Shown here: piece after piece, positions 22,953 through 34,800 of the stretch
Numbering within the stretch: position 1 is the stretch's first letter
How the letters are laid out: each line of letters starts with the position of its first letter
Assembly: GCA_002102555.1 (NCBI GenBank)
Contig: MCFL01000003.1
Coordinates: forward strand, 434,001 to 498,000
From: Catenaria anguillulae PL171
Lineage: Eukaryota > Blastocladiomycota > Blastocladiomycetes > Blastocladiales > Catenariaceae
DNA: 64,000 nucleotides
Reading direction: 5' to 3'
Made by a program: the position numbers and the translations under genes
The notes under the pieces: generated by a model
What the model saw: the letters and a program-made list of their open reading frames with translations, nothing else
Databases searched by the model: none
Told to the model about the DNA's origin: nothing

Positions 22953-25503
22953 CTACACGCCATCTCCGCTCGATGCAGTGTTGCCAATCCCGCGACAAGG
23001 AGTCTTGGCTGCAACGACAACGTCCTCGAGCCGACGATACTTGAGCAAGAGCCATCGAGCCAAGGCCGCCCGGCGCACTGCTGATTCCCGTTCTTGGCGC
23101 AAGAACCCGAGCCCAGTTGCGCTGATGGCGCGCATCCTTGGCCGCAACACAGCCGATGAGGTACTTGGGCGCGCCGCCGTCTCGGTCGCGGCCTCACCGA
23201 GTTCGGGAACGCTATCTTCTTCATCCTCCTCCGACGACGTCGAATTGTCGCCGCTTGAAGACGATCCGCTCGCCAAGTCAATTGCCGAGTCGTGCGTGGT
23301 TTCCGAGAGCATTGCCAATTGGCGCGCCGAGGACGACGCGGGCGGATTGTATGTATGCGGTGTTGGCGGAAACATGGATTCATCACCCGTCGCCTGGACC
23401 ATTACCGCCCGCTCATAGACATCATCGCCAATCGCATCCACGCTCACGGTCAATCCTGTTAAGCTTGAGCATGCAGCGACGAGGCGGTCCAAGGCCGTCA
23501 TGAGCTCCATGTCCATTTCGGCAATCGCATTTCCACAAAGCTCTACGACGCGCATGTGCCGGTACCAACAACGGGCAAGTGTGGTCAACAGGTCGCTACT
23601 GATACGGAACCCTTGAAGTTCTAGCACGCGGATACGTGGGGCTGCACGAGATAGCTCAATGACGGTTTCCATGTCCATCTCGTTGGCAAATGATACACGG
23701 TTTCCAAGTGCAGTCGGCGAAGTTTGGGCAAATGCTTGGCGGCGAACGAGCGCGCAAGGCGCTGGACGGTCTCGGCAGAGTGTGACGAGATGGCACGAAT
23801 CTCGAGATTCTGGAGAGCAGGGAATCCTGGCAAGTCGAGACTGGCGACGGCCTCGGCAAACGCAGCGGAAGGGTAGTTGATGATGAGCGTCGTGAGTGTG
23901 TTGCTCATGGGAACCAGAGCTGCGCGAATGAGGGTCGAGCTTGGGGGAGGGACCCAAAACTTGAGCGATGTGATGCTGGATGCGAGTGGAAGAATCCCAT
24001 GTTGCGGATGTTCTTGGTCAAAGCCAGGAAGCGCCGAGGCACCACCGCTTGTCGAAGAGCGTGGTAGCTCGCGGTATCGCAGCTCGAGCGTCTGCAACTG
24101 TTGTAACTGTGACAGAGCGAGATACTGTTGATCGCAACCCGCATACCCGAGGTGGAGTTTGAGTAGCTGGAGGTGTGGGAATAGCGCCGCAGCGAGTTGA
24201 GGCGAGCACTCGTTTTCGTCACTCAAGTCAAACACAGTCAAGTGCGTCAACGACAGGCTACACGGCGACTGCGAGTCAAAGCACGAGTGGTCGGGCAACG
24301 GCGGGAGCGGAGACACGGCAAAATCAACATGAATCAAGTCGAGCTGTGCAAGACTCAGGAGACTGCGGCCAATGAATGGGAGAATCCACTCGTAAATCGA
24401 CAGGCCACGAGCGAGTTGAGGGACATGGGCTTCAACCGAGTTGAGGCGCAAGGTGCGCAATGAGGAGGCCAGTTGCTCCATATCGTCCAAGTGGGTCGGA
24501 GCAAGGCGGCAGTGACCGAGCTCAAGAGACTCGATACGTGGACATCCAACAGCGAGCGCATCGACGAACGCGTGGGGGAGGTGCAAATCGACTTGGAGTG
24601 CAAAGCGCTGGAGGTGCGGCAAATGGCCTTGGCCAATGTAAGCGACAAGGTTGACGAGCGACCATGCCGGAATGTATTCGATGGAAAGGTTGCGCAATTG
24701 CGCTTGTTGGCGACTCAAAGACGCCGGCGTCGATGGAATGCCGAAATGCGGAGAAAGTACATCCAACGACGGCCGTCGCTTTCCATCAGAATCTGGCCTG
24801 CGCCAAAAGATGGGCCGAACCATGTGCAAGTATTCGAGCTGAGGTAACCTTGCGAAAATGTTGGCCAAGTTTCGAGCATGGTTCATGAGCGGTGCCGACG
24901 AGCCAATGGACGTCGCCATCCCAACTTCCCCCACACCAGGCAGCGTCGCTGGGACTTGTCCGCCGCCGGCAGCAGCCGCAGCCATGTCGCCACCATTTGC
25001 GCCAGCATCGAGAAGAGCATCAAAAGTGAATACGGTCGAGGTTCTCAACGACACGAGATTGGGGCATTGCAAAGCGCCGGCCAGAGCGAGCTCGCTGTCG
25101 GTGATAAGGTGCTTGAGTTTGGCATGCCCGGTGAATTGGCCTGCGACGCGGTGAAGAGAATCCACAAGGGTGGCCTTGGTAAGAACGTTAAAAGATGCGC
25201 CAGAGTTGGCCGTATGCGCAAGCTGAATGCGGAGCGTATTCAGCCGTGGGAACTGCTTGAGAATGTGAGGCAGCGAGTGGACGTTAACGTTGGCCAATAC
25301 GGTAAGTGTCTGTTGACCCAAAACACATGGTGGTGAGTCGTTATCCCTTTGCCTGAATGAGTGCGAGACATGAACAGGACCTGCACTTGAGAGGCAGCCT
25401 GGTTCCAGGACTTAGATACCGCCCTTGCCTGGGCAAGGTCTCGTGGTGGGATGAGGTCGAGGATAGCCTCTAGTAATTCATGTGGAAGTGCATTCATGTT
25501 CAT
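22953..25503 (-). CDS. F-box / leucine-rich-repeat protein (one apparent frameshift)
   Basis: Exon 1 (25503-25387) encodes an F-box, NALPHELLEAILDLIPPRDL followed by AQARAVSKSWN. It is spliced in phase to exon 2, which starts at 25309. Irregular LRRs follow across about 550 residues, and the region ends in an Asp/Ser/Glu-rich stretch (about 23200-23300). At 23683-23705 the frame must shift by one missing base: upstream the protein reads LPKLRRLHLETVYHL, and downstream NEMDMETVIELSRAAPRIRV continues the same repeat pattern to the stop at 22953. With the base restored the product is about 824 residues. F-box/LRR proteins are substrate receptors of SCF ubiquitin ligases. No specific orthologue is recognised. 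A 44-nt intron could also restore phase but is unusually short here and would remove coding-looking sequence. Confidence 0.75.
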
Positions 25504-25761
25504 CTTGCGTGGTCCAACATTCAGACCTGGCGCTGAGAGACAAAGGGCTTCTCTTGCAGGTCGTGTGGGAATGCATGGGACCAAAACACGTCAAGTGCTC
25601 GTGTGAGGGCGTGTTTGTTGCATGTCTCGCCTCAGGCTGCAACTGAACGCCAGACATGCACATGGGAATTGTGTGCATCAATATACAATTGTGATAGAGA
25701 TGTGAAGAACTTGGAGACAACAATATGATGATTTCAAGGACAGGGGGCATTTTGGGAGTAT

Positions 25762-26691
25762 TTACACTGGAGCCGCAATCTCATTGATGACGGGCCTCGT
25801 GGCATAGAATGTCGCCTGTTCTTGCAATACCACGAGCCGCTTCTTGTAATGGACCGACAAGTATCCGGCGTAGATGTTGAGAACGGCAATCATGAGCGTT
25901 AACACGGCATATCCGGGGACCTGAAGCGCGACGGGCGAAAATTGCTCGAAAATGATGGAGCACACAAAGTAGGCAAAAATGTGGCCAAAGAGCCAGACTT
26001 GGTAGACTTTGAACAGGTTGAGCCGCTCGAGATAAAGGACGAGGAAGCCGAAGAAGCAAAAGAGCAGGCCAAAGGAATACCAAATCAACTGAGCGACCAA
26101 CCAAGGAGCTTGCTTGGCTTCCAGCATTTCGATGAAGGCACGTTCCTCGGGCGAGACTGAACATGAATGTTTGAGATTTAGCGATTGATTTCCAATAAAG
26201 AAGAGAAGAAAGGTGCATACTCAGTGGGTTGGAGGCTGCTTCCTTGAGAGCGTCAGGAATAACGCCGGCAAAATAGAGGACAATGTACAACCCCTCGTAT
26301 CCCAGTACAATCTGGACAGCAGTCGCAAAACAAGTACGAAATTAGAACGAGGAAGCAAACCTCAGACAGGTCAAGTATTCGGGAGCCAACGAACCAAGGT
26401 CAAAACAAGATGTGCAACCAGTCCGACCCTCAACGACAATCCGCCAAAACACTTGCGGCCATTGAGTGCATCTTCAGGCTGCATGTCCTTCTGCAACTGT
26501 TGGCGCGTCTCAAACCATCCGGCGCCTGCGGATCCCTTGCGCACTTGAGGGGGTGAATGCGGCTCTGCAATTCCACCAGCTGCATCACGACTTTGGGCTT
26601 GGTCGTCGACTTGGAACGACTGCAAGCGGCGGCTGCCGGGCGTTTCGGGCTTGGCAGCGACAGCTGCTGGGGCGACTGGAGAGGAGGGCAT
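25762..26691 (-). CDS. Small multi-pass membrane protein of unknown function
   Basis: Three exons, 26691-26395, 26311-26221 and 26156-25762, in phase, give 260 residues. The first 80 residues are Pro/Ala/Ser-rich and disordered. Hydrophobic segments follow at about 82-100 (GLSLRVGLVAHLVLTL), 100-120 (LGYEGLYIVLYFAGVIP), 150-175 (LVAQLIWYSFGLLFCFFGFL), 183-205 (VWLFGHIFAYFVCSIIF) and 212-235 (ALQVPGYAVLTLMIAVLNIY), so four to five helices. The C-terminus (YKKRLVVLQEQATFYATRP) is short and hydrophilic. I do not recognise the family. The consistent exon phases and clean helices support a real gene. Confidence 0.75.
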
Positions 26692-27318
26692 GATGGAGAG
26701 AAAGGACGAGGAGGATCTGGGAGGTTGTGTTACTTGAACTTGAGCGCCGTGTTCCTGCACGGGCAAAGAATTGGGTGACGACGGTATGTGGTGGGGTCTC
26801 TGTATCCTGGCCAGCAGGAAAGTTGAGCTTGACAGATATGACGACGGAATTACGAGGTAAGGAGTGGCGGAAGTGACTGACCGGCAGGGGAAGAGCAAGC
26901 GTCGTGACCTTCGCTTGGAGGAGGAACTGCACTTGTTTTGTTCCTTTTCTCGTAGACGACCGAATTTGAGCGCAAGTCATGAGGCGTTGGCAATTCCGGC
27001 ATGAACTCAAGCGAGGGACATTGGTGTGGGCAGTCCGCTGGACGGGGCTGGGAAATGGTTCACACAATGCCCAAAATACTTGAGCAATGGCGCACGGCAT
27101 GGCCAAATGGTTGGCCCACTAATGCACTCATGAACTCCGCGGTCCCAAGTCATGAATGAAAGGGCGTGGGAATGGCTTCGCCAATTGTCCCTTATGATTA
27201 AACACATCTCGAGCATGCTTCCAGAACTTTTCTAGAAGCAAGTCTCAGTCCCTGTCATGAATCTGAGGTTGAAAGATGAAAACATTTCTTCTCATCGAAA
27301 ACATCACCTAAAAGCACC
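26692..27318. other. Divergent intergenic region upstream of HDDC2-like gene
   Basis: About 625 nt between divergent starts at 26691 (-) and 27319 (+). It contains three TCATGA palindromes (27128, 27150, 27255), two sharing the longer core AGTCATGAATG or a close variant. No gene is seen. Confidence 0.4.
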
Positions 27319-28149
27319 ATGGAGCACAACCCAGCGCATATCATTCAATTCCTCAACATTGTCTCCAACCTCAAGGTATCATGTTACTCGCACATCCTCG
27401 GCTGCCAAGTGACATTGATCCTGCCCGCGAGACAGTTCCCATCTGACATCTCGTTCCCCCCATAGTCGACCAAGCGGACAGGATGGATTCGCCACGGAGT
27501 ACCGAACCCTGAGAGCATTGGCGACCACATGCACCGCATGTCTGTGCTGGCCATGCTCATCCAAGACCCAGCATTGGATCGGGACAGGTGTATCAAAATG
27601 GCCATTGTCCATGACATTGCCGAGTCTATTGCCGTTCGTACACAACACCTTGCACCTGAACGACCGAGTCGTATATCTGATGATTCCTTGCGTACACTGC
27701 CGGCAGGGAGACATTACGCCCAACTGTGGAGTATCAAAGGAAGAAAAGTTCAAGCTCGAAGCCGTTCGTTATTAATTCTGTTGCCTCATCAGTTGTCCCA
27801 GGGCCTTGTTGATCTTGCCAACACGTTTTCCCCTGCACATGCATTTATGTAGGATGGAATCCAAAAACTCTGCTCGCTCCTCGCCCCCGCCTCCATGGCC
27901 GAATCCGAGATCCGCACTTTGTGGCACGAATACGAGGCCTGCTCAACTCCTGAAGCCGCGCTCGTCAAGGATCTTGACAAGTTTGAGATGATTGCCCAAG
28001 CCTATGAGTACGAAAAAAAGTACCCGGACGTTGCGCCGCTGCAAGACTTTTTCCGCTCGACCAAGGGCGTGTTCCAACATCCCCAGGTCAAGGCATGGGT
28101 CGAGCAGTTGTATAAGCAGCGCAAGGACGAGCTGGGGTTTGATGTGTGA
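27319..28149 (+). CDS. HD-domain 5'-deoxynucleotidase, HDDC2/YGK1 type
   Basis: Four exons, 27319-27375, 27466-27633, 27707-27763 and 27853-28149, all phase 0, give 192 residues. HD superfamily motifs appear in order: TKRTGWIRHGVPNPESIGDH, MAIVHDIAESIA and GDITPNCGVSKEEKF; the last two are joined by intron 2. The conserved C-terminal helix region has ALVKDLDKFEMIAQAYEYEK and VKAWVEQLYKQRKDEL. Human HDDC2 and yeast Ygk1/Ybr242w are about 200-240 residues and dephosphorylate deoxynucleoside 5'-monophosphates using a divalent metal. The metal ligands (H, HD, D) are all present, so activity is expected. The family call is firm; the substrate is by homology. Confidence 0.9.
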
Positions 28150-28304
28150 GCTATCCTGCGCTCAGCCGTGTGAGCGATATAATTCAATCAGGGTGTGGAG
28201 TGATTTCGAAGCGCAATGCTCACACTGCAATTTTTGTATTCATGTGCAAATCCAAAGCAAACGAAAAGCATATCATAAGGACGGCATGTACACTTACGGA
28301 CAAC

Positions 28305-28895
28305 CTACGGCAAAGGGTTGAAGATCACCTTGACCTCGCCCGTCTTCTCGCCCGCATCGTTGTGAATCGGCAACCACAGATCCTGGGCCTTGCCGCGGCG
28401 AAGCTCAGCGAGCGAGTGCTTTGCACGGCCAATGAAGGTGTGCGCCATGATCTTGTTGGCCTCCCAAATCTCAACAATCACCTCGTTCTCGCCATCGGCA
28501 ACCGTCAGCGACAATTGCGTGTCAAAGGTTGGGTTGGCGCCCGCACCCTGGATCGGGTTGGTCTTGACGTCGTCGGCACCGCACTTGACGATGACAAACG
28601 GGTCAATGTTGGTCAAGTACTCGGAGCATTGCAGGTCACGGGCTTGGTCTGGAGAATGTGTTCATGGTCGTTGTGGAAGGTGAGTTCACGACAGCGTGAG
28701 AGACACCGTTGGTGAGCGGAGATGCGCACCAACTTCGATCATTAGGTGGCCAAGACGGAACACGGATTCGGCGGCGGCCGGGGCAGCGGCACCATAGCCA
28801 GAGTACGAGTGGCTACCAGAGGTAGGGCCTTGGTAGGGCGTGGGCACGGCGTACTTGTTGGCCGAGGTGGTTTGGACGTTGGGTTGGTACGACAT
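28305..28895 (-). CDS. C2-domain protein
   Basis: Two exons, 28895-28730 and 28648-28305, in phase, give 169 residues. A Tyr/Gly/Ser/Pro-rich N-terminus of about 45 residues is followed by one C2 domain: RLGHLMIEVDQARDLQ, then TNIDPFVIVKCG, NPTFDTQLSLTVAD, VIVEIWEAN and the C-terminal strand TGEVKVIFNPLP. The usual aspartate-rich calcium loops are only partly kept, so calcium-independent membrane or protein binding is possible. Small single-C2 proteins of this kind occur widely in fungi and plants. No precise function can be given. An upstream in-frame Met (28922) exists but is less likely. Confidence 0.8.
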
Positions 28896-29222
28896 GGCGG
28901 AAGGCAGGGAGGATTGGGGCAAGGTGCGTCTGAATGTTTATGTATCTAGAGCATGAAATCATGTTCAGAAAAGAGAAGGAGTGGGCAGGTCTGCAGCTTT
29001 TATACGAGGAGACCTGTGTGGCGGTAGCGGAATGCAACTCAGCGCGCGAGTGGCACCACAAGCAAGCGGAACTGACTCCAAATGCGGTGCCATGTCTCAC
29101 GCTTCGAACTGTGAAAAATATTATCGGATCGTGCCCATTCCGGGGAGCTTTTACATTTTACATGCAAGCATCGGATTTGTATGAGAAAAAAGGTAAAGAT
29201 TACTGGAACCTGCCAACTCAGA

Positions 29223-30314
29223 TCATCGTTTCCCACCCTTTTTGCCCTTGCCACCAGTGCTCCCACTACTCTCGCCATCGCCTGCTACCCCCATATTTAC
29301 CAGCACCTGCCTCGCCGCATTATTGATGTGGGCAAACCGATCCGGCCCCAGCTGGATGCCGCCATACCACCTCGATACACACACCCACACGTTGCGCGCG
29401 TCCACGAGCTGCAGCAAGTGCAGCAAGCGCTTCCCCGCGGCGTCCTCGCCGTCATCGTCGCAATCCTGGGCAACAACTTCGCCGCCCGATGGGTGCGGGA
29501 GGACGAGGCGGTACGCCGTGATGTTGTGTGTCGCCCGAGCGATTCGTCGGTGCGAGAGCATATAGTCCCATAGCTCCTTTGGGTCACGGTTGGCATCCGA
29601 GATGAAGGCGGCGTGGGCAATGAAGGTTGATTTTCGGTCTGCCAAAGAAAATAAGGAACCAGCTGGATAAGCCGAGGAAAGGCGTCAAGAGGAAGTGACC
29701 AGCAGTGATGGCAACGCACCAATAATGGGCTCAGAGTGAGAATAGAGCTGGTCAATGTGCCTGGTTGGTGCCAGGGCGAGATCCGGCATGCTGTTCACAT
29801 CCTGTCCGTCACCGGAACCGATTGAATCATCCGCTAATCCACCATTGCTGCTGCTCCCGCCATGGCCGTGATTGCTGGCTGCCGAAGCGGCAGCCGCAGA
29901 CATGGCCTCTGCAATCGGTCCAATCATTTCCAAAACATACTCCCGCAACCATTCAGCCCATTCCCAGCATGCCACGTCCCTTCCTACGTCGACCCACACC
30001 TCACGCAAGCGGGCTTCTGCGGTTCGCTTCATGTCATCGCTCCATAGGGGCGTGTGAGCGAACGCAACGGCTGGCGGGCAAGCGTCGGGATAGCTCGGGG
30101 TGAACGTGAGACGCAAATGAGGGTGGAGGTGATCGGGCAGGTCGTCGACGGGGAGGATGAGCTTGTAGTCTGCGGCCGCAGGTGTTGAATGCGAGTTTTG
30201 GAGGCGGGAAAAGTTGTCGGGCGAGTAGATGGACGAGAGAACAACCACCTCCTCGAGGGCCTTGTCGGATAGGGCTGGATGGAAGAGCTGATCGTGGGCG
30301 TCGGTCGAGTCCAT
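29223..30314 (-). CDS. YIH1: IMPACT/Yih1 family GCN1-binding regulator
   Basis: Two exons, 30314-29720 and 29638-29223, in phase, give 336 residues. The N-terminus is an RWD domain (ALEEVVVLSSIYSPDNF, YKLILPVDDLPDHLHPHLRL, FTPSYPDACPPAVAF). A Ser/Gly-rich linker leads to the UPF0029 domain (DRKSTFIAHAAFISD, ITAYRLVLP, DDDGEDAAGKRLLHLLQL, VSRWYGGIQLGPDRFAHINN). A lysine/glycine-rich tail ends the protein. Yih1/IMPACT competes with Gcn2 for Gcn1, damping eIF2alpha phosphorylation during amino-acid starvation. Length is between yeast Yih1 (258) and human IMPACT (320) plus a longer linker. Assignment is confident. Confidence 0.92.
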
Positions 30315-30684
30315 GATGAATTATTTGCTTGATAGTTCATTGAGCCTTTCGGCATAGGGATTTATGCATTGGCCGGTGTGCCGGGTCCCCTGCAATTGTG
30401 ACTTCGACTTTGGCTCGCGGCATCACCCCAGCAAAGTGTATCACGTGCCGTGGGCCTTGTGCGTCAGCCTGGCAGTCTCGCGGTCCTTCTTCCGGCTTCC
30501 ACGTCGACGGAGCTGTTGCTTCAATCCCCTTCAGCCTCTTCCGATTCAGCCCGGAAGCCATGCGAGATACAGACACCATATGGCACCGCAGCCCCGGCCG
30601 CCTTCAAGCTCTGCGCTCCTTGACTGAACCAAACTGAATGCATGCACTCAACCTCGCCTCGTAATCTCATCGCACTCCGTCACC

Positions 30685-31488
30685 ATGTTTGCCCGCACCT
30701 TCGCAGCCAGCCGCCACTTTGTCACCTCCGCAGCCGCCCAACGTATGCGCGGGCCCGCACCGGCGGCCTTGCGCCGGCTTCCAGCTGTGCCACTACCCGG
30801 AGCCGCTGCCGCCTCGGCTCGCACGCACCTCACCAAATCGCCGCTGCGCCGCTTCTCCATGATCACCCGCGGGCCCAACCCGTCCTCGCAAAAAGACCCA
30901 AGCAAACCGCTCACGGGCATGGCTCGCCTGCGCCAGCTCTTCAAGGATTACGGCCGCCCCGCAATTGTCGTCTACTTTGCCATCTCCACGGTCGATCTCG
31001 GTATCAGCTTTGCCGCCGTGTACATGGGCGTTGACGTGGAGCAGGTGGTTGACTGGGCAAAAGGCCTGCTTTCCAAGTGGGGCCTGTGGTCGTTTGCCGT
31101 TGACGAGGAGGACGAGGCTGACCTGAGGCATCAAATTGACGAGGAGGGAGGCAAGCAAAAGTCGTTATTGACCACCTTTTTGATTGCCTACGCGTTCCAC
31201 AAGTTGCTTTTGCCCATTCGCGTGCCCATTACAGTGGCCGTCACGCCCGGATTCGTCAGGTACATGCGCCGTTGGGGATGGATGAAGGATGCCGCGGCCA
31301 TGGCCAAGGTTATGGGAGCAAGTGGCGCTGCCACAACAGCCGCAAAGGACCAGGCGGTCAAGAAATCCGTGGGGGCGGCGGTGGCGTTGTTGTCGGTACC
31401 GGCAGTGTGGTCGGCAAGGGCCGAGAGCTTGGATCGGGTTGCCGTCGAGGAGGATCTCGCTGTGTCTTTGGCGCCCCGTTGTGATTGA
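30685..31488 (+). CDS. Mitochondrial FAM210/DUF1279-domain protein
   Basis: A single exon of 267 residues. The N-terminal 60 residues are Arg/Ala/Ser-rich without acids (MFARTFAASRHFVTSAAAQR), a typical mitochondrial presequence. The DUF1279 core follows: LRQLFKDYGRPAIVVYFAIS, TVDLGISFAAVYMGVDVEQV, then FLIAYAFHKLLLPIRVPITV and FVRYMRRWGWMKD, with hydrophobic segments at about 94-112 and 160-185. FAM210A/B and yeast Nat2 share this domain and sit in the inner mitochondrial membrane. The last 50 residues are Ala/Val-rich and not conserved, so a missed 3' intron cannot be ruled out. Confidence 0.85.
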   Translation: MFARTFAASRHFVTSAAAQRMRGPAPAALRRLPAVPLPGAAAASARTHLTKSPLRRFSMITRGPNPSSQKDPSKPLTGMARLRQLFKDYGRPAIVVYFAISTVDLGISFAAVYMGVDVEQVVDWAKGLLSKWGLWSFAVDEEDEADLRHQIDEEGGKQKSLLTTFLIAYAFHKLLLPIRVPITVAVTPGFVRYMRRWGWMKDAAAMAKVMGASGAATTAAKDQAVKKSVGAAVALLSVPAVWSARAESLDRVAVEEDLAVSLAPRCD

Positions 31489-31841
31489 CGGCAATCCTTC
31501 TATTGTTTGCTTGTGTTGTGCCCTGTCTCCCTTTGTCGATTTGCACATAGATGGAAGATCCAGTGCATCAGCCTGAGTCTTTGGCCGTCGTCCCCTGCCC
31601 GTGGCATCAGTGCGGAAGAGTCGTACGTACTGTATTTGCGCTCGTATTCGCTATAGCGTGCCAAGTTGATGCGGGCTGGTGACAACAGTCGTGAGACAGT
31701 GACTCGAGCAACAGAAACGATCACACACCAGACGAAGATATACATCATTCATCAAAATCTCCATGGACAGCTTTGAATGAATACATCTTGCAAGAGACCC
31801 CAAGCAACCTTCCATACAAACTCCAAAAAGATCGGCCCATC
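31489..31841. other. Intergenic region before RTEL1
   Basis: About 350 nt between two plus-strand genes. An in-frame upstream Met at 31773 would add 23 residues to RTEL1. The start at 31842 (MPVYNIHG) is preferred because the animal protein also starts only a few residues before the FP-x-Y-x-x-Q motif. Confidence 0.4.
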
Positions 31842-34800
31842 ATGCCCGTGTACAATATCCATGGAATCGACGTCCGGTTTCCGTACGATGCCTATCCCAT
31901 CCAGCTCGAGTTTATGAAGAAGGTGATCGGTGCCCTGCAAACGGTAGGTGGCTCCACTCACTTCCGGGCGCGCGGCCATATCGTCAGACGATCAACGTTT
32001 GGACCCCTGACGGGACGGTCCATCAACCATTTTCTTATCCCATCGTGTAGGAAACTCATGCTTTGCTCGAATCGCCGACTGGTTCGCCATCATCCGTCCC
32101 CAATTCATTCGTAATGTGACTTGGCGACAAGCAATCTGATTTTCCTTCATTGTTCCAGGGACTGGAAAGACTCTATGTCTGCTGTGCGCAACACTGGCAT
32201 GGTACGGCAAGGATTGCATTTACAATGGCCATGAGCGTTCGCCCGCCATTCTCACCTGACTGACACTGAATAGGCGGGAACACGAGATCAAGAAGCAGGT
32301 TGCACTGGACCGGGTCCGCTCAACAACCGGCGTCAAAATCGAGTATGAGGGCATACCCGGTTCGTTCAGTTTCCGCCGCTGAGCTCAAGCGACTGGTTAA
32401 CATGGCTGACACCTTCTGCGTGGTGCGCAGACTCTGGCGCACCAAGCAGCTCCACCAGCAGCAAAGCCAAATCCGATGGACCTGGACCACCGCGGGTATA
32501 CTATACTTCCCGGACACACTCACAGTTGACTCAAGTCATCAAAGAGTTGCGCAACACTGGCTACCAGTGCGTTTTCCCTTGGGCAGCTTTTGCCATGACT
32601 TGATAGATGCTAATCTTTCGCTGCCGTCGCAGAGTCAACACGACCGTCATTGGCTCCCGTGAGTTCCTTTGCGTGAATCCCAAAGTCAAGGCCATCAAAG
32701 GCAGCAATGCGCAATCACAAATGTGCCGTCGCTTGGTCAGTTCAGGTGGTTGTACACAGCACAACAACACCCGTGGTATGTTTTCATGATCCTACCCACC
32801 TCCCGGCGTCGTTGTAGCTCACTGGTGCTGTCCCGTGTTTGCAGATCGAAAAATGCGGGAAGGCATTGCCGATATCGAAGATATTGCCAATTACGCAAAA
32901 GAGCACAAGTACGAAGCAATCTCATCCGTTCCCTTCATTACCCTTGCTCACACATCTCGTTGTTTCGTGCAGCTACTGTCCCTTTTACATCTCGCGCAAC
33001 TCTCAAAAGAAAGCCGACGTCATCACGCTCCCGTACAACTACCTTATCGACCCAACTTGCGCAAGCAACAAAAGATCGATCTCGAAAACTCCATCATCAT
33101 CTTTGACGAAGCCCACAACCTCGAATCCGTGTGCATGGAATCCGTGTCGGTCGACCTTGCCCACGAAGATCTCGTCCACTGCCTCGACGAACTCAAAGTC
33201 GCACTGACGCTGCCCCTGCCTCGCCTCAACCAAGTCTACTCGTCCATGATGCACAACCTGTCGCCAAAACTCATGGACGTGGGCGCCACGCTGCGCCAGC
33301 TCTTTGACTCGATCCAGGGCCTTGAGCGCCAAGTCCGCAAGCTCGTCGTGCATGGCGCGTCTGCCGATGACGGGCGTGTCGAGCAGGGCGAGTTTATGTT
33401 TCGGATGCTCGAGGAACAGCAAATCAATTGGAACTCGGTCACGGCACTCCGCGACGTCATTGACGTGGCCACGCAGGCGTTGTTAGCGGATGCCGTGAAT
33501 GCGCGCATGGTCAAGGGAGGCATGCTCAAGGTCCAGCAAGTGTTTAACACGCTGTTCCGTGGCGAGATCCAGAACCGGTTCTTTGAGACACTCAAGTCTT
33601 ACAAACTCGTGATTCGGAGGGAGAAGACTAGGGATGGAAAGGCGTTGCAGAATGTGTTGGGCTTTTGGTGTTTGCACGCAAGCGTGGCCATGGGGTCGAT
33701 TGAGAGGCAGGGCGTGCGGTCCATGATTCTTGCGTCGGGAACCCTGAGTCCGATCCATAGTTTCCGGCAAGAAATGGGGATCGAGGTGGGCTATACGCTG
33801 GAAAATGACCATGTCGTGGACCAGAGTCAAGTGTTTGTCGGGATCGTGCCCAACGGGCCGAACGGAATCGCATTGTCGTCGGCGTACGAGACGCGCAAGT
33901 CGCAGGATTACCAGAACGAACTGGGCCGGGCCGTCGCGCAGTTGATGGAGCGCTCGCCAGAGGGTGCTCTCGGCTTCTTCCCATCCTACGCTGGTATGGA
34001 TGAGCTTTTAGCGTCTTGGAAGCGGACGCGGCTGTGGGATGCCCTAGAGCGATTCAAGTCGGTGTTTCTGGAGCCCAAGAGCAGGAACGAGTTGCCCGAT
34101 GTGATTGACAACTTTGTCTTCAAGTCATACGTCGACCCGGCTGATCCGCCACGAATGGGACAGCCATCGGGTAGCGCCCTGTTTGCCGTCTGCCGAGGTA
34201 AAGTGTCGGAGGGTATCGACTTTGCAGATTACAAGGGGCGCCTCGTCCTCATTCTCGGTATCCCGTACCCAAGTCATAAGGAACTGCGTGTCAAGCTCAA
34301 ACGCGAGTTTCTCGACGGATTGCGCAGGTCCAACAGCACGCTCATTTCCGGGGCGGATTGGTACGCCCAACAGGCCATTCGCGCCGTCAACCAGGCCATT
34401 GGGCGTGTCATCCGCCACCGCAACGACTATGGCGCCATCTTGCTCTTGGATCACCGGTTCTCGAGCGGCCCAATGAACAGTCAGCTGTCCAAGTGGATCC
34501 GACCATTCATTCGCCGGTTCCACAACTTTACCGATGTGCCCAAGGAGCTTGCCGCGTTTTATGCAAACAACCGCAACGTTCGCGGGCATCTGACGGCCAC
34601 GGGCCCGCCGCACAAGCCTGGAGAGGGCCCGAGTTTGGTTGAGGCCGATGATGACGCGAGTCTCGCGAATACGACGTCGATAACAGGAGGATCGCGCGGA
34701 TTGCAACGGACCAATTCGGGCAACATGTATCCGAGCCGGTTGGTGGCGGAGCCGAGTGCATGGCAGAGTCGCGCAGGCGCGCTCAAGCGGACGCATTCGG

